This document shows, in pieces, positions 1 through 5,692 of a DNA stretch of 6,801 bases. A program made the translations under genes and the position numbers. Where the stretch lies: contig JAUPKM010000552.1 in assembly GCA_030837445.1 (NCBI GenBank), positions 1-6,801 on the forward strand, given 5' to 3'. The DNA comes from Actinomycetota bacterium. Lineage in GTDB: Bacteria > Actinomycetota > Actinomycetes > S36-B12 > UBA10799. The notes beneath the pieces are model-generated. The model was not told the DNA's origin and ran no database searches. It saw only the letters and a list, made by a program, of their open reading frames with translations. Position 1 is the stretch's first letter. Every line of letters starts with the position of its first letter.

Positions 1-123
1 GCATGACCAGCTTGGAAGGCCGCCCGATCACCAGGGCAAACGCCCCTGACCTGCGCAAACAGGTGACCGCAGATGCCCGTGACGAACCCCTCGTGGCCAC
101 CCTGTAGTGCACGCGAAGTGCAC
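1..123 (-). repeat. tRNA-Gly-derived direct repeat, copy A (partial)
   Basis: This is the first of four copies of the att-like repeat, cut by the window edge. Positions 1-18 are the tRNA part (variable loop, 3' anticodon stem and UCC anticodon loop, read on the minus strand); the T-arm and acceptor lie outside the window. Positions 1-78 are identical to copy D (5809-5886) by direct comparison. The tail contains two short inverted repeats, CAGGGCAAACGCCCCTG and ACCTGCGCAAACAGGT. It ends in a tandem AGTGCACgcgaAGTGCAC (106-123) with 11-bp period. No full tRNA can form because the 5' half is replaced. The attachment-site role is inferred from the structure. Confidence 0.85.
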
Positions 124-453
124 GATGGAGCCCTTGCTGTTGCGCGTCGTCGGGCTGCGCTTGGTGAGAGTCGTCCCAGGGCGTATGGATCTGTTGGCCG
201 GTCACCGATGGTCATCATCCCGGGTTCACCCGGGTGGCTCGCGATGCTGCGAGCTTCGAAGCAATTCGCCTGGAGTCTTGCCTCGTCTGTCCTCGTGGTC
301 TTTTGCGAAGATTATCAAGAATATTGACAGTTGTGAACCGGTGGGGGATCTACCCTCATGTTCCATAGCTGATCGTCGAGAACCTCGGTAATGACCTTCG
401 GGGTTCATGATTCGCCGGGGGTTATCTCATCCAACCCGCTGGAGGAGTGAAGA
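124..453. other. Intergenic leader region of cassette 1
   Basis: I see no credible gene in these 330 bases. Short open frames here lack ribosome sites and recognisable products. There is a perfect small hairpin CCCGGG-ttca-CCCGGG at 219-234. A relatively AT-rich stretch near 300-330 leads into a candidate -35 element. The stretch probably carries the control region of the gene at 454, plus sequence inherited from an earlier insertion. Confidence 0.5.
324..356 (+). promoter_or_regulatory. Candidate promoter for the 117-aa gene
   Basis: A perfect TTGACA lies at 324-329. Two possible -10 elements follow. GATCTA at 347-352 has a 17-nt spacer but is a poor hexamer. TACCCT at 351-356 is a better TAnnnT match but has a 21-nt spacer, which is too long for a standard promoter. 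The leader to the start codon at 454 would be about 90 nt. Only the -35 is convincing. Confidence 0.35.
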
Positions 454-807
454 ATGCCGGAAACCATGTCGAATAGCATAGCCGCTGATCTGTCCTCGTC
501 GCCAACACCCCCGAAGTGGGCGGATCAGAGTTTCCCCGCTGACGGAGGGATCGTTCACGAGTCGCCTATCCTGCGGCAGCCGAAAGCCATGCGATGGGCT
601 CCACATGGTCAGAACTTGATTCCCACAGAAGTCATCCTGACCGTGACGGACCTCAGCGTTGACGGCGCGTGGATCCGGACGAACCCTCGGATCCATGTCG
701 AGGGAGGATGTTTCAACCTGGACAACGCACGCGAACGGCGAACCGTCCTCGACGCCTTCCTCGAAGCCGCCGTGAACGATCAGCCTGCGCGGCTCGAAAT
801 TTACTGA
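454..807 (+). CDS. Hypothetical protein, 117 aa, function unknown
   Basis: I do not recognise this family. The start is well supported: GGAGGAG at 441-447 lies 6 nt before the ATG. The first 60 or so residues are rich in Ser, Pro and Ala and look poorly structured. The C-terminal half (from about residue 57) could be a small alpha/beta domain: a hydrophobic segment TEVILTVTDLSVDG, then charged helix-like sequence ending ARLEIY. There is no signal peptide or membrane segment. It ends shortly before, and in the same frame as, the decayed XRE/TPR regulator, with no stop between except its own TGA at 805-807. The sequence lost from the regulator's N-terminus may therefore have been deleted or replaced at this junction. 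It could be a genuine partner of the regulator or an unrelated gene brought next to it. Confidence that it is translated is moderate. Confidence 0.6.
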   Translation: MPETMSNSIAADLSSSPTPPKWADQSFPADGGIVHESPILRQPKAMRWAPHGQNLIPTEVILTVTDLSVDGAWIRTNPRIHVEGGCFNLDNARERRTVLDAFLEAAVNDQPARLEIY

Positions 808-849
808 CCGAATCCTGCATTCCACAGGTCTCGCCCCGGTGTCCAGCCA

Positions 850-1884
850 ACGCTGGACGTCGACGTCGTGGAGCTGACCGGGCAGCCGTACCGGCCGGAG
901 ACTCCGGCGACGGATTCGGGGCATGCGGGGATTCCCGCGCTGCGTCTGGCGCTGCAACGGGCCGCGATGCCGGGGTTCGCAGCCTTGGACAGTCCCCCTC
1001 GCCCCGTGCGGGCGGTTGAGGCCGATCTTGTGCGGCTGGAGACGTGGCGGTAGGCGGCGAAGTTCACCCCGGTCGGTGAGTACCTGCCGGGGGTGATCGA
1101 GGATCTCGTGGTTCTGCACCGGTCCGGTAAGGATGGTGACCGTGATGCCGTGGCGTCGCTGATGGTGCGGGCCTGCTACATCGCGCGGGTGATGGCGAAT
1201 CTAACAGGGCATCACGACCTGGCGTGGAACGCCCTGGAACGTGAACTCGCGTCGGCGGAGATGTTCGGCGCTCCCGTGGAGAAGGCGGCGGCCTGGGACT
1301 TGTGTGGGGCCTGGCTGCATGCGGGGGCGCTGGAGGAAGCGCGTAATGCTGCCGTGACGGGCCTGGATCAGCTCGATGCCTATCGTGGCGCCGGGAATCC
1401 GGAGCTTGACTCGCTGTGGGGGGCTCTTCACCTTCGGGCGGCGGTGGCCTACAGCCGGTTGTGGTCGACGAAGGACGCGCGGGCGCATGTAGAGCAGGCG
1501 CGTCGCGTTGTCCCGGTGATGGGCAACGTGTGGCAGACGCAGTTCAACAGGCCGAACCTCGCCATTCACGAAGTGGAGATCGCTGTCGAGCTGGGGCGTC
1601 CTGCGGACGTCGTGACAGCGGCCGCGAGGGTCCCGGTCGCCGAGATCGACTCGGGGGAGCGCCTGAGTCACTTCTGGGTCTGCCACGCGCGAGGCCTGGG
1701 AATGAACGGGCAGAACGCCGACTCTCTCGCGGCTCTCCTGGAAGCCGAACGGGTAGCCGACCCCCATGTGATCAACCGGCCGATGGCCCGAGAGCTGGTC
1801 TCGGATCTATTGACCTGTGCTCGTCGGGGCATCAGCCCTGATCTTCGCCGCATGGCTGGTCTGATGGGCCATCCAGTGGGTTAG
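850..1884 (+). pseudogene. XRE-family regulator with TPR-like domain, N-truncated, internal stop
   Basis: One reading frame from about 850 to 1884 encodes the C-terminal part of a familiar Streptomyces regulator type: an N-terminal XRE helix-turn-helix followed by a long TPR-like helical domain. Recognisable stretches, from memory of the family, are DVDVVELTGQPYRP (the linker just after the HTH), RACYIARVMANLTGHHDLAW and AAWDLCGAWLHAGALEEAR. Two lesions are visible. The DNA-binding HTH (normally about 70 residues before DVDVVELTG) is absent, since the frame instead runs up to the stop of the gene at 454-807. A TAG at 1051-1053 also interrupts the frame between ETWR and AAKFTP. A GTG at 1093 could restart a 263-aa product, but it lacks a spaced ribosome site and matches an internal Val of the family. 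It cannot bind DNA in the usual way and is most likely a relic. Confidence 0.8.
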
Positions 1885-1985
1885 GCGCGCTGTGATGCGG
1901 CGGGAGTGATGGGCGACCCGGGCGGGGAGGTGATCAGATGGGCGCGGATCGTCGTCGTCTGGACCCGGAAGGTGCTGGGTGCTGA

Positions 1986-2342
1986 TCAGGTGGCTTCGTC
2001 ACCGGGGTCGGCGATGGCAAGCCGGGCATCCAAACGGCGAACCGCCTCTTCGAGTTCAGGAAGATCGTTTTCCACGGTGCCTTGCAGGACGGCGTGAGAG
2101 GTGTCGAAGTAGCGGTGTGCCAGGTGGTCTCGCATGCGTGCGATCTGTCGCCAAGGGATGTCTGGTTCGGACAGGAGCAGGTCTTCGGGCAGGGCCTTGA
2201 CAGCCTCGCCGATTTCCAGGAGGCGGATGCGGACGGCGTCGAAGACGAGCCCGTCGGATAGGTCTCCTCGTGTCAGGTGGTCGTGGATGGTGTTGATCGC
2301 GGTGAGGATGTCAGTAATCCGTTGCTGGTCGCGGTAGTTCAC
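1986..2342 (-). CDS. hepT: HepT-like HEPN ribonuclease toxin (DUF86)
   Basis: This 118-aa protein has the length and motif of HepT, the toxin of HepT/MntA systems. The catalytic R-x4-H-x-Y motif is intact in RDHLAHRY: Arg71, His76 and Tyr78. In characterised systems HepT is a HEPN RNase that cuts RNA. Its partner MntA silences it by adding AMP groups to the Tyr of this motif. The helical segment before it (IRLLEIGEAVKALPEDLL) is also typical. The start is GTG at 2342-2340, overlapping the stop of the upstream nucleotidyltransferase gene as GTGA, so the two are probably translationally coupled. About 100 bp separate its stop from the convergent regulator pseudogene, with no clear terminator. 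The family call is firm; activity in this host is inferred. Confidence 0.92.
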   Translation of the reverse strand: MNYRDQQRITDILTAINTIHDHLTRGDLSDGLVFDAVRIRLLEIGEAVKALPEDLLLSEPDIPWRQIARMRDHLAHRYFDTSHAVLQGTVENDLPELEEAVRRLDARLAIADPGDEAT

Positions 2343-2863
2343 AGTGGGAAGGCCTCTCGTTCGACCCGGTCGCGAACCTCCGGTTTGAGGTCGCTCGTCG
2401 GGACGAGGTCGACTTTCGCGCCGTCGAGGATGCGCTCCAGGTCGTCAAGCAGCCGCCCATACCCCAGCAGGCCCAGCCCCGGCGGAAGATCGACGAGGAG
2501 GTCGACGTCGCTGTCGGGCCGGTCCTCGCCGCGAGCGACGCTGCCGAACACCCGCAGATGCGCGGCTCCATGTGCTTTTGCTGCGTCGATCAGTTCGCGG
2601 CGACGCTGTCGCACGATCTGCCCCCTTGGTCCCGACAAGGAGCCGCGTGGAGACTTCTCCAGGGATACGTGCAGGTGCAGACCTGTCGCTTCGATCAGGT
2701 GGGCCAAGGTCGGCAGGGCGGGTTGTCTGCGCCCGGACTCGTAGGCGCTGATGACGCTCTGTGTCACCCCCGCACGGCGGGCCAGCTCGACCTGGCTTAG
2801 GCCGCTGCGCTGGCGCGCTTCGCGCAGGAGCACGGATGCCGAAGAAGGCGGCGAGGCTGTCAC
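2339..2863 (-). CDS. mntA: HTH-MntA fusion: XRE domain plus minimal nucleotidyltransferase antitoxin
   Basis: The 174-aa product joins two domains. Residues 10-65 form an XRE/Cro helix-turn-helix (LLREARQRSGLSQVELARR, then AGVTQSVISAYESGRRQPAL). Residues 85-170 form a minimal nucleotidyltransferase with the full GS-x10-DxD signature: Gly107-Ser108 and Asp119/Asp121, with a third acidic residue at Asp152 in KVDLVP. In known HepT/MntA pairs this enzyme AMPylates and neutralises HepT. Here the fused HTH probably also represses the operon. The open frame extends to 3007, but the extra 48 residues are Arg/Ser/Pro-rich low-complexity sequence, so I chose the GTG at 2863-2861 just before the HTH. 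It has no Shine-Dalgarno site. A TACCCT lies 7 nt upstream, which suggests a leaderless message. It is first in the operon, with hepT overlapping its end. Confidence 0.9.
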   Translation of the reverse strand: MTASPPSSASVLLREARQRSGLSQVELARRAGVTQSVISAYESGRRQPALPTLAHLIEATGLHLHVSLEKSPRGSLSGPRGQIVRQRRRELIDAAKAHGAAHLRVFGSVARGEDRPDSDVDLLVDLPPGLGLLGYGRLLDDLERILDGAKVDLVPTSDLKPEVRDRVEREAFPL

Positions 2864-2876
2864 GACACACAGGGTA
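2864..2876 (-). promoter_or_regulatory. Candidate -10 element and leaderless start of mntA-hepT
   Basis: On the minus strand TACCCT (2876-2871) fits the TAnnnT form of an actinobacterial -10 box. It is followed by exactly 7 nt before the GTG start at 2863, which would place transcription initiation at or next to the start codon. No convincing -35 hexamer is visible at the expected distance. The 230 bp between here and repeat B show no other gene. Confidence 0.4.
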
Positions 2877-3106
2877 TAGCGTTTTGTAGATAGGACGCCA
2901 CGGTGGCTTGGCGATCGGTGTGAAGGTCCCGCTTCCCGGCTGGACGATCGAGGGCGCGGACGACGGCGCCGCAGTGGCTCTCGTCCGGGTGAGCTAATGG
3001 CCCGCAATTGGCACGAGCTTGTTGGTAGGTGCTCAACACAACGGCCCGGGCTGGGTGAACGATCCTCATCCCCGGCCTGACCTGCGTAGATGCACTACTG
3101 CAGGAG

Positions 3107-3244
3107 TGGAGCGGGTGACGGGAATCGAACCCGCATGACCAGCTTGGAAGGCCGCCCGATCACCAGGGCAAACGCCCCTGACCTGCGCAAACCGGTGACC
3201 GCTGGTGCCCGGTGCGTACCCCTTGGGACTGCTGCTTATCGCAC
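3107..3244 (-). repeat. tRNA-Gly-derived direct repeat, copy B
   Basis: This is the second att-like repeat. Positions 3107-3150 on the minus strand are a tRNA-Gly 3' half: anticodon loop CTTCCAA (anticodon UCC), GCTGG stem strand, 4-nt variable loop, T-arm GCGGG-TTCGATT-CCCGT, acceptor strand CACCCGC, discriminator U and encoded CCA. Upstream of the loop the sequence leaves tRNA: the strand opposite GCTGG is GCGGC, giving only partial pairing, and no D-arm follows. Over the 78 bp shared with copies A and D I count three differences. The second inverted repeat is weakened (CAGGT to CCGGT). Only one ATCGCAC unit remains at the end (3238-3244). It separates cassettes 1 and 2, only 25 bp from the end of the nucleotidyltransferase gene. 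Confidence 0.88.
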
Positions 3245-3269
3245 GACGTCCTTGAGGGGAGTGTGATGA

Positions 3270-3800
3270 TCAGGAAGTGGGGAATGCGTCCTCAAGGACC
3301 AGACGTGCTCGTCGGGGTACCTCTTCTTCCGGGAAGATCTCAGCGCAGAGTGTGAGGACTTCCTGGACACTGGTCAGCCCGAGATGTTCCACCAGTAGCC
3401 GGATGTCTTCGATGTCTCGCCGGCGGGCTGCGAGCACTTTCATGGCGAGAAGGTGCTCAGGGGATGCGGCGGATACTCGAAGTCCAGGGTGGTCGAAGAC
3501 CTGGGGTGCGGCGGTATCGCCTCCGGGTGCGACGTACACGCTGGCTTGTTCGTTGAGCCACCAGGGTGGGAGGCCAAGTTCCTTGGCAACGGTCGCTGCC
3601 TCCGTGAGAACGATCCCGTGAGGCTGGAAGACGGCATCGATGTCGCGTGTCGCCCGGCGGGAGTCGTAGGCCAAGGCCATGGCGGCGCCGCCGAAGACGT
3701 ACAAGTCCGCAACAACGCCTCGCCGGGCCAGCCGCTCGCCAAGCCGCCGGAAGGCGTCCTCGATCGCGGCTCTATCGAGTAGGGGGTCAGTCCCGGTCAT
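3270..3800 (-). CDS. DUF6036 / AbiEii-like nucleotidyltransferase, probable TA component
   Basis: This 176-aa protein is a nucleotidyltransferase-fold protein of the DUF6036/AbiEii-like type. The core FGGAAMALAYDSRRATRDID (residues 36-55) holds the Gly-Gly of the nucleotide-binding turn and the catalytic pair Asp53/Asp55. A C-terminal helical part carries HLLAMKVLAARRRDIEDI (residues 116-133), matching the Lys/Arg/Asp-rich motif expected after the NTase core in this group. It starts at ATG 3800-3798, overlapping the stop of the 120-aa gene as ATGA. As the downstream gene of a tight pair between att-like repeats, it resembles AbiE systems, where AbiEi is the antitoxin and AbiEii the NTase toxin. 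It could instead be a silencing enzyme like MntA. I infer toxin from gene order only; the fold assignment is firm. Confidence 0.85.
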   Translation of the reverse strand: MTGTDPLLDRAAIEDAFRRLGERLARRGVVADLYVFGGAAMALAYDSRRATRDIDAVFQPHGIVLTEAATVAKELGLPPWWLNEQASVYVAPGGDTAAPQVFDHPGLRVSAASPEHLLAMKVLAARRRDIEDIRLLVEHLGLTSVQEVLTLCAEIFPEEEVPRRARLVLEDAFPTS

Positions 3801-4159
3801 GCGACGTTGAGTTCCTGGGCTGCTACGTAGACTCCCCGACGGCGGAAGGCGGCAGGCGCGTGGACAAGGGCGTCGGTTCTGGCTGCCGGGCTGTTGAAGG
3901 GGAACCAGAAGCGTCGGAGAGTCCGTTTGTTTGCCCAGGAGGGGGCTGCGCGTCCGTCGCGAGCAGCGAGATGCTCGGCGAGAGCTGCCAAGAACACGTC
4001 CCAGTGCTCGTCACCAGTGCCGGGCGGTGCGGATGCAAGCAGGTGGTGTCGTTCATCGGCGGGCTCCCAGCGGTACTCCTCAAGGAACTCGGCCACGAGG
4101 CGCCAGAAGCGCGGTTCATCAGCACCCTTGAGTAGAGCGCCCAGTTGGGCCAGGGACAT
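3797..4159 (-). CDS. Conserved 120-aa protein of unknown function paired with the NTase
   Basis: I recognise this from memory only as an uncharacterised actinobacterial family commonly found just upstream of a DUF6036 nucleotidyltransferase. Visible segments are RFWRLVAEFLEEYRWEP (residues 18-34), a helical stretch HWDVFLAALAEHLAARDG, and a strongly motif-like end: RRFWFPFNSPAARTDALVHA (82-101), then PAAFRRRGVYVAAQEL. There is no signal peptide, membrane span or clear DNA-binding motif. The frame stays open to 4615, but that part reads through the tRNA-derived repeat and is not plausible protein. I chose ATG 4159-4157, although its ribosome site is weak. An imperfect palindrome at 4201-4215 lies about 40 bp upstream. 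It overlaps the NTase start by 4 nt. By position it is the candidate antitoxin or substrate partner; the biochemical role is unknown. Confidence 0.75.
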   Translation of the reverse strand: MSLAQLGALLKGADEPRFWRLVAEFLEEYRWEPADERHHLLASAPPGTGDEHWDVFLAALAEHLAARDGRAAPSWANKRTLRRFWFPFNSPAARTDALVHAPAAFRRRGVYVAAQELNVA

Positions 4160-4200
4160 CGCCTGGTACCCCGGGGGGGAAAGCACTCCGTCCGCCACGA

Positions 4201-4215
4201 GCACCACAGTAGTGC
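4201..4215. promoter_or_regulatory. Operator-like imperfect palindrome upstream of the 120-aa gene
   Basis: GCACCACAGTAGTGC has 7-bp arms around a central base with one mismatched pair. It lies about 40 bp upstream of the start at 4159, where a repressor of the 120-aa/NTase operon could bind. On the minus strand a TACTGT inside it resembles a -10 box, but no -35 is visible. The regulatory role is a guess from position. Confidence 0.3.
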
Positions 4216-4287
4216 AACAGCCCGATCGCACCCCTGATCCTCTGGGCTGCCGAGGTTCTGGTCCGCAGGGCAGCGGTCCGCAGTCCA

Positions 4288-4526
4288 GCGGGCACGCGGC
4301 GGGCACGAACCATGATCGGCTGAAGCTGAAGATCGGGACCTGGTCGGGGGATTCGCCTCTGACCAGGTCTTTCTCGGGAGAGCGGGTGACGGGAATCGAA
4401 CCCGCATGACCAGCTTGGAAGGCCGCACGATCACCAGGGCAAACGCCCCCGACCTGTACAAACAGGTGACCGCTGATGCCCGCGACGAACCCCTTCAGAC
4501 CCCTGCTTATCGCACGCGGATCGCAC
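4288..4526 (-). repeat. tRNA-Gly-derived direct repeat, copy C, with long left flank
   Basis: This is the third att-like repeat. It aligns without net gaps to copy D at an offset of 1405 bp across 239 bp. The tRNA 3' half is at 4381-4421. The CCA is not retained: the three bases after the discriminator read CTC. The T-arm matches copy B. Against copy D I count five differences in the 78-bp tail block, two of them changing CGC to TAC inside the loop of the second inverted repeat, whose stem is kept. Left of the tRNA part it carries the flank and 9-bp-stem hairpin that B lacks. It ends in the tandem ATCGCACgcggATCGCAC (4509-4526). Confidence 0.88.
4337..4369. terminator. Hairpin next to repeat C, terminator-like
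   Basis: GACCTGGTC (4337-4345) and GACCAGGTC (4361-4369) form a perfect 9-bp stem with a 15-nt loop, followed by tttct on the plus strand. On the minus strand it sits just after the tRNA 3' end, where a tRNA-Gly transcript would terminate. It may be the original tRNA terminator carried along with the repeat. The flanking U run is weak. Confidence 0.4.
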
Positions 4527-4582
4527 GACGGGGCCCGCGTCGCTGAGGGTCGCCGGGCTGCTCTCAATACGATGAACACGGC

Positions 4583-4611
4583 TTGCGGCTGTTTCGCGTG
4601 TTGCGGATAAT
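4583..4611 (+). promoter_or_regulatory. Sigma-70-type promoter of the HTH-PIN operon
   Basis: TTGCGG (4583-4588) and GATAAT (4606-4611) are separated by an ideal 17 nt, matching 4/6 and 5/6 of consensus. Transcription would begin near 4618, leaving a short leader that contains the ribosome site at 4628-4632. TTGCGG occurs again at 4601-4606 just before the -10, making an 18-bp-spaced direct repeat around the promoter that could serve as an autoregulatory site for the HTH protein. It lies within the 111 bp between repeat C and the gene. Confidence 0.65.
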
Positions 4612-4637
4612 GCACTTAGCTGAAGATGGAGGCAGAC

Positions 4638-5090
4638 GTGGCGGTGAAGGTAGTCGGTCCGGTAGGGCCGGACGAGGAGGAGGCCGAGGCTGCGGCTCGG
4701 GCACTGGAGCGGGTTCAGGCGTACCTGGTTCGTCATCCAGATGGCGAAGGGCGGCTTGATCTGGATGATGCTGAGGGGGCGGTGACCATGCCGCGGGTTG
4801 CGTTTGAGCTGCTGGCTCGGGTACTGGCGCATCTGGCCAGCGGGCAGAGTGTGTCGATCGTTCCGGTTGATGTGGAGCTGACCACTCAGCAGGCAGCTGA
4901 TCTTCTGAACGTGTCTCGCCCGTACCTGATTGGTCTGCTGGAGGCGGGGGAGATTCAGTACCGCAAGGTGGGGACGAAGAGACGTGTGCTAGCCGGGTCG
5001 CTGGTGGAGTACAAACGGCGAGACGATCTCCATCGGCGTGAGGTCGCGGACGAGTTGAGTGTGTTGACCCAGGAGATGGGGCTGGACTGA
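4638..5090 (+). CDS. Excisionase-type HTH protein, putative antitoxin to the PIN nuclease
   Basis: The product is 150 aa from the GTG chosen here. GGAGG at 4628-4632 lies 5 nt before this GTG; an ATG at 4626 would add four residues but has no ribosome site. The N-terminal half is acidic and helical (DEEEAEAAARALERVQAYL), followed by a second helical segment FELLARVLAHLASGQ. The C-terminal half is a MerR/excisionase-type helix-turn-helix: LTTQQAADLLNVSRPYLIGL, then the wing IQYRKVGTKRRVLAGSLVEY. The tail is charged. In actinomycetes this type commonly precedes a PIN-domain gene and is read as its antitoxin and operon repressor. The PIN gene starts 3 nt after the stop. Toxin binding probably resides outside the HTH, though this is not shown. 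An Xis-like role at the neighbouring repeats is possible but less likely, since true excisionases are shorter. Confidence 0.85.
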   Translation: MAVKVVGPVGPDEEEAEAAARALERVQAYLVRHPDGEGRLDLDDAEGAVTMPRVAFELLARVLAHLASGQSVSIVPVDVELTTQQAADLLNVSRPYLIGLLEAGEIQYRKVGTKRRVLAGSLVEYKRRDDLHRREVADELSVLTQEMGLD

Positions 5091-5093
5091 ACC

Positions 5094-5648
5094 GTGGCTC
5101 CCGTCGTGGTGTACGACGCCAGTGTTCTGTATCCGAGTACCTTGCGGGATCTCTTGCTGCGCCTCGCTCAGGTGGGGCTGGTACGGGCGAAGTGGACGGA
5201 GCGGATTCTGGACGAGGTGTTCACCGCCTTGCGCCGGAACCGGCCTGATCTTGATCCGGGCAAGCTGGACAGGACCCGTGTTCTGATGGGTACTGCCGTA
5301 CGTGACTGGAGGGTCACGGGGTTCGAACCCCTCATCGACTCGCTGGTGCTGCCGGATGTCGACGATCGGCATGTCCTCGCTGCGGCAATCCGCTCGCGGG
5401 CGCAGTGCGTCGTCACGATGAATCTCCGGGACTTCCCGCCGTCGGTCCTTCAGCCGTGGGACATCGTTGCGAAGTCGCCGGATGAGTTCGTTCGGGAGCA
5501 GATCGATATCGGCCGTGACGCTGTGTACGCCACAGTGGCGAGGATCGCGGACTCGTGGCGCTACCCGCCGGGGACGGTGGAAGATGTGTTAGACCGTCTG
5601 GAACGTTCCGGCCTGGTGATGTCAGTCGCTCAACTTCGAGGAAATTGA
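5094..5648 (+). CDS. PIN-domain ribonuclease, VapC-like toxin
   Basis: This 184-aa protein starts with the PIN signature VVVYDASVLYP (Asp8). It continues with W-T-E-R-I-L-D-E-V (Glu41), then LPDVDDRHVLAAAI (Asp88, Asp90 and Asp91) and CVVTMNLRDFP (Asp113). The acidic residues expected to hold metal in PIN nucleases are therefore present. The spacing fits the PIN_3-like group rather than short classical VapC (about 130 aa); the extra C-terminal 60 residues are helical. Such proteins cut RNA, often tRNA or rRNA, when freed from the antitoxin; its target here is unknown. The GTG start is 3 nt after the HTH gene with only a weak ribosome site, so translation probably depends on coupling. The hairpin at 5742-5774 may end the transcript. 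Confidence 0.9.
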   Translation: MAPVVVYDASVLYPSTLRDLLLRLAQVGLVRAKWTERILDEVFTALRRNRPDLDPGKLDRTRVLMGTAVRDWRVTGFEPLIDSLVLPDVDDRHVLAAAIRSRAQCVVTMNLRDFPPSVLQPWDIVAKSPDEFVREQIDIGRDAVYATVARIADSWRYPPGTVEDVLDRLERSGLVMSVAQLRGN

Positions 5649-5692
5649 TCACCGGTCTTGGGCAATGGCCCGCGACCGCTCTTCTCTGCGTT

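Noticed and set aside
427..1119. 230-aa minus-strand open frame opposite the 117-aa gene and pseudogene
   Set aside because: It is Arg/Pro-rich with no recognisable motif. The plus strand has a good ribosome site and family-like sequence, so this is a shadow frame.
1416..1841. 141-aa plus-strand frame within the regulator pseudogene
   Set aside because: It is Gly/Arg/Ser-rich shadow sequence in another frame of the TPR-like region.
1906..2097. Small plus-strand frame after the pseudogene
   Set aside because: It mostly lies antisense to hepT, has no ribosome site and shows no family resemblance.
2864..3007. 48-residue N-terminal extension of the HTH-MntA protein
   Set aside because: The stretch is Arg/Ser/Pro-rich, lies before a canonical HTH start, and would overlap the candidate promoter. 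GTG 2863 fits better.
3107..3200. Functional tRNA-Gly gene at the repeats
   Set aside because: Only the 3' half is present. The 5' anticodon strand pairs poorly and there is no D-arm or 5' acceptor strand, so no cloverleaf forms in copies B, C or D; copy A is truncated at the window edge and its tail also lacks a tRNA 5' half.
3823..4461. Long minus-strand open frame running through repeat C, and its counterpart at 5630-5888
   Set aside because: Both begin inside the tRNA-like repeat and encode Arg/Ser/Pro-rich low-complexity sequence (for example GAFALVIGRPSKLVM). They are translations of the tRNA fragment and run antiparallel or out of frame to better genes.
4160..4615. N-terminal extension of the 120-aa gene to a start at 4615
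   Set aside because: The extra 152 codons read through repeat C and its hairpin and have no protein-like character. The family-like sequence begins at the ATG at 4159.
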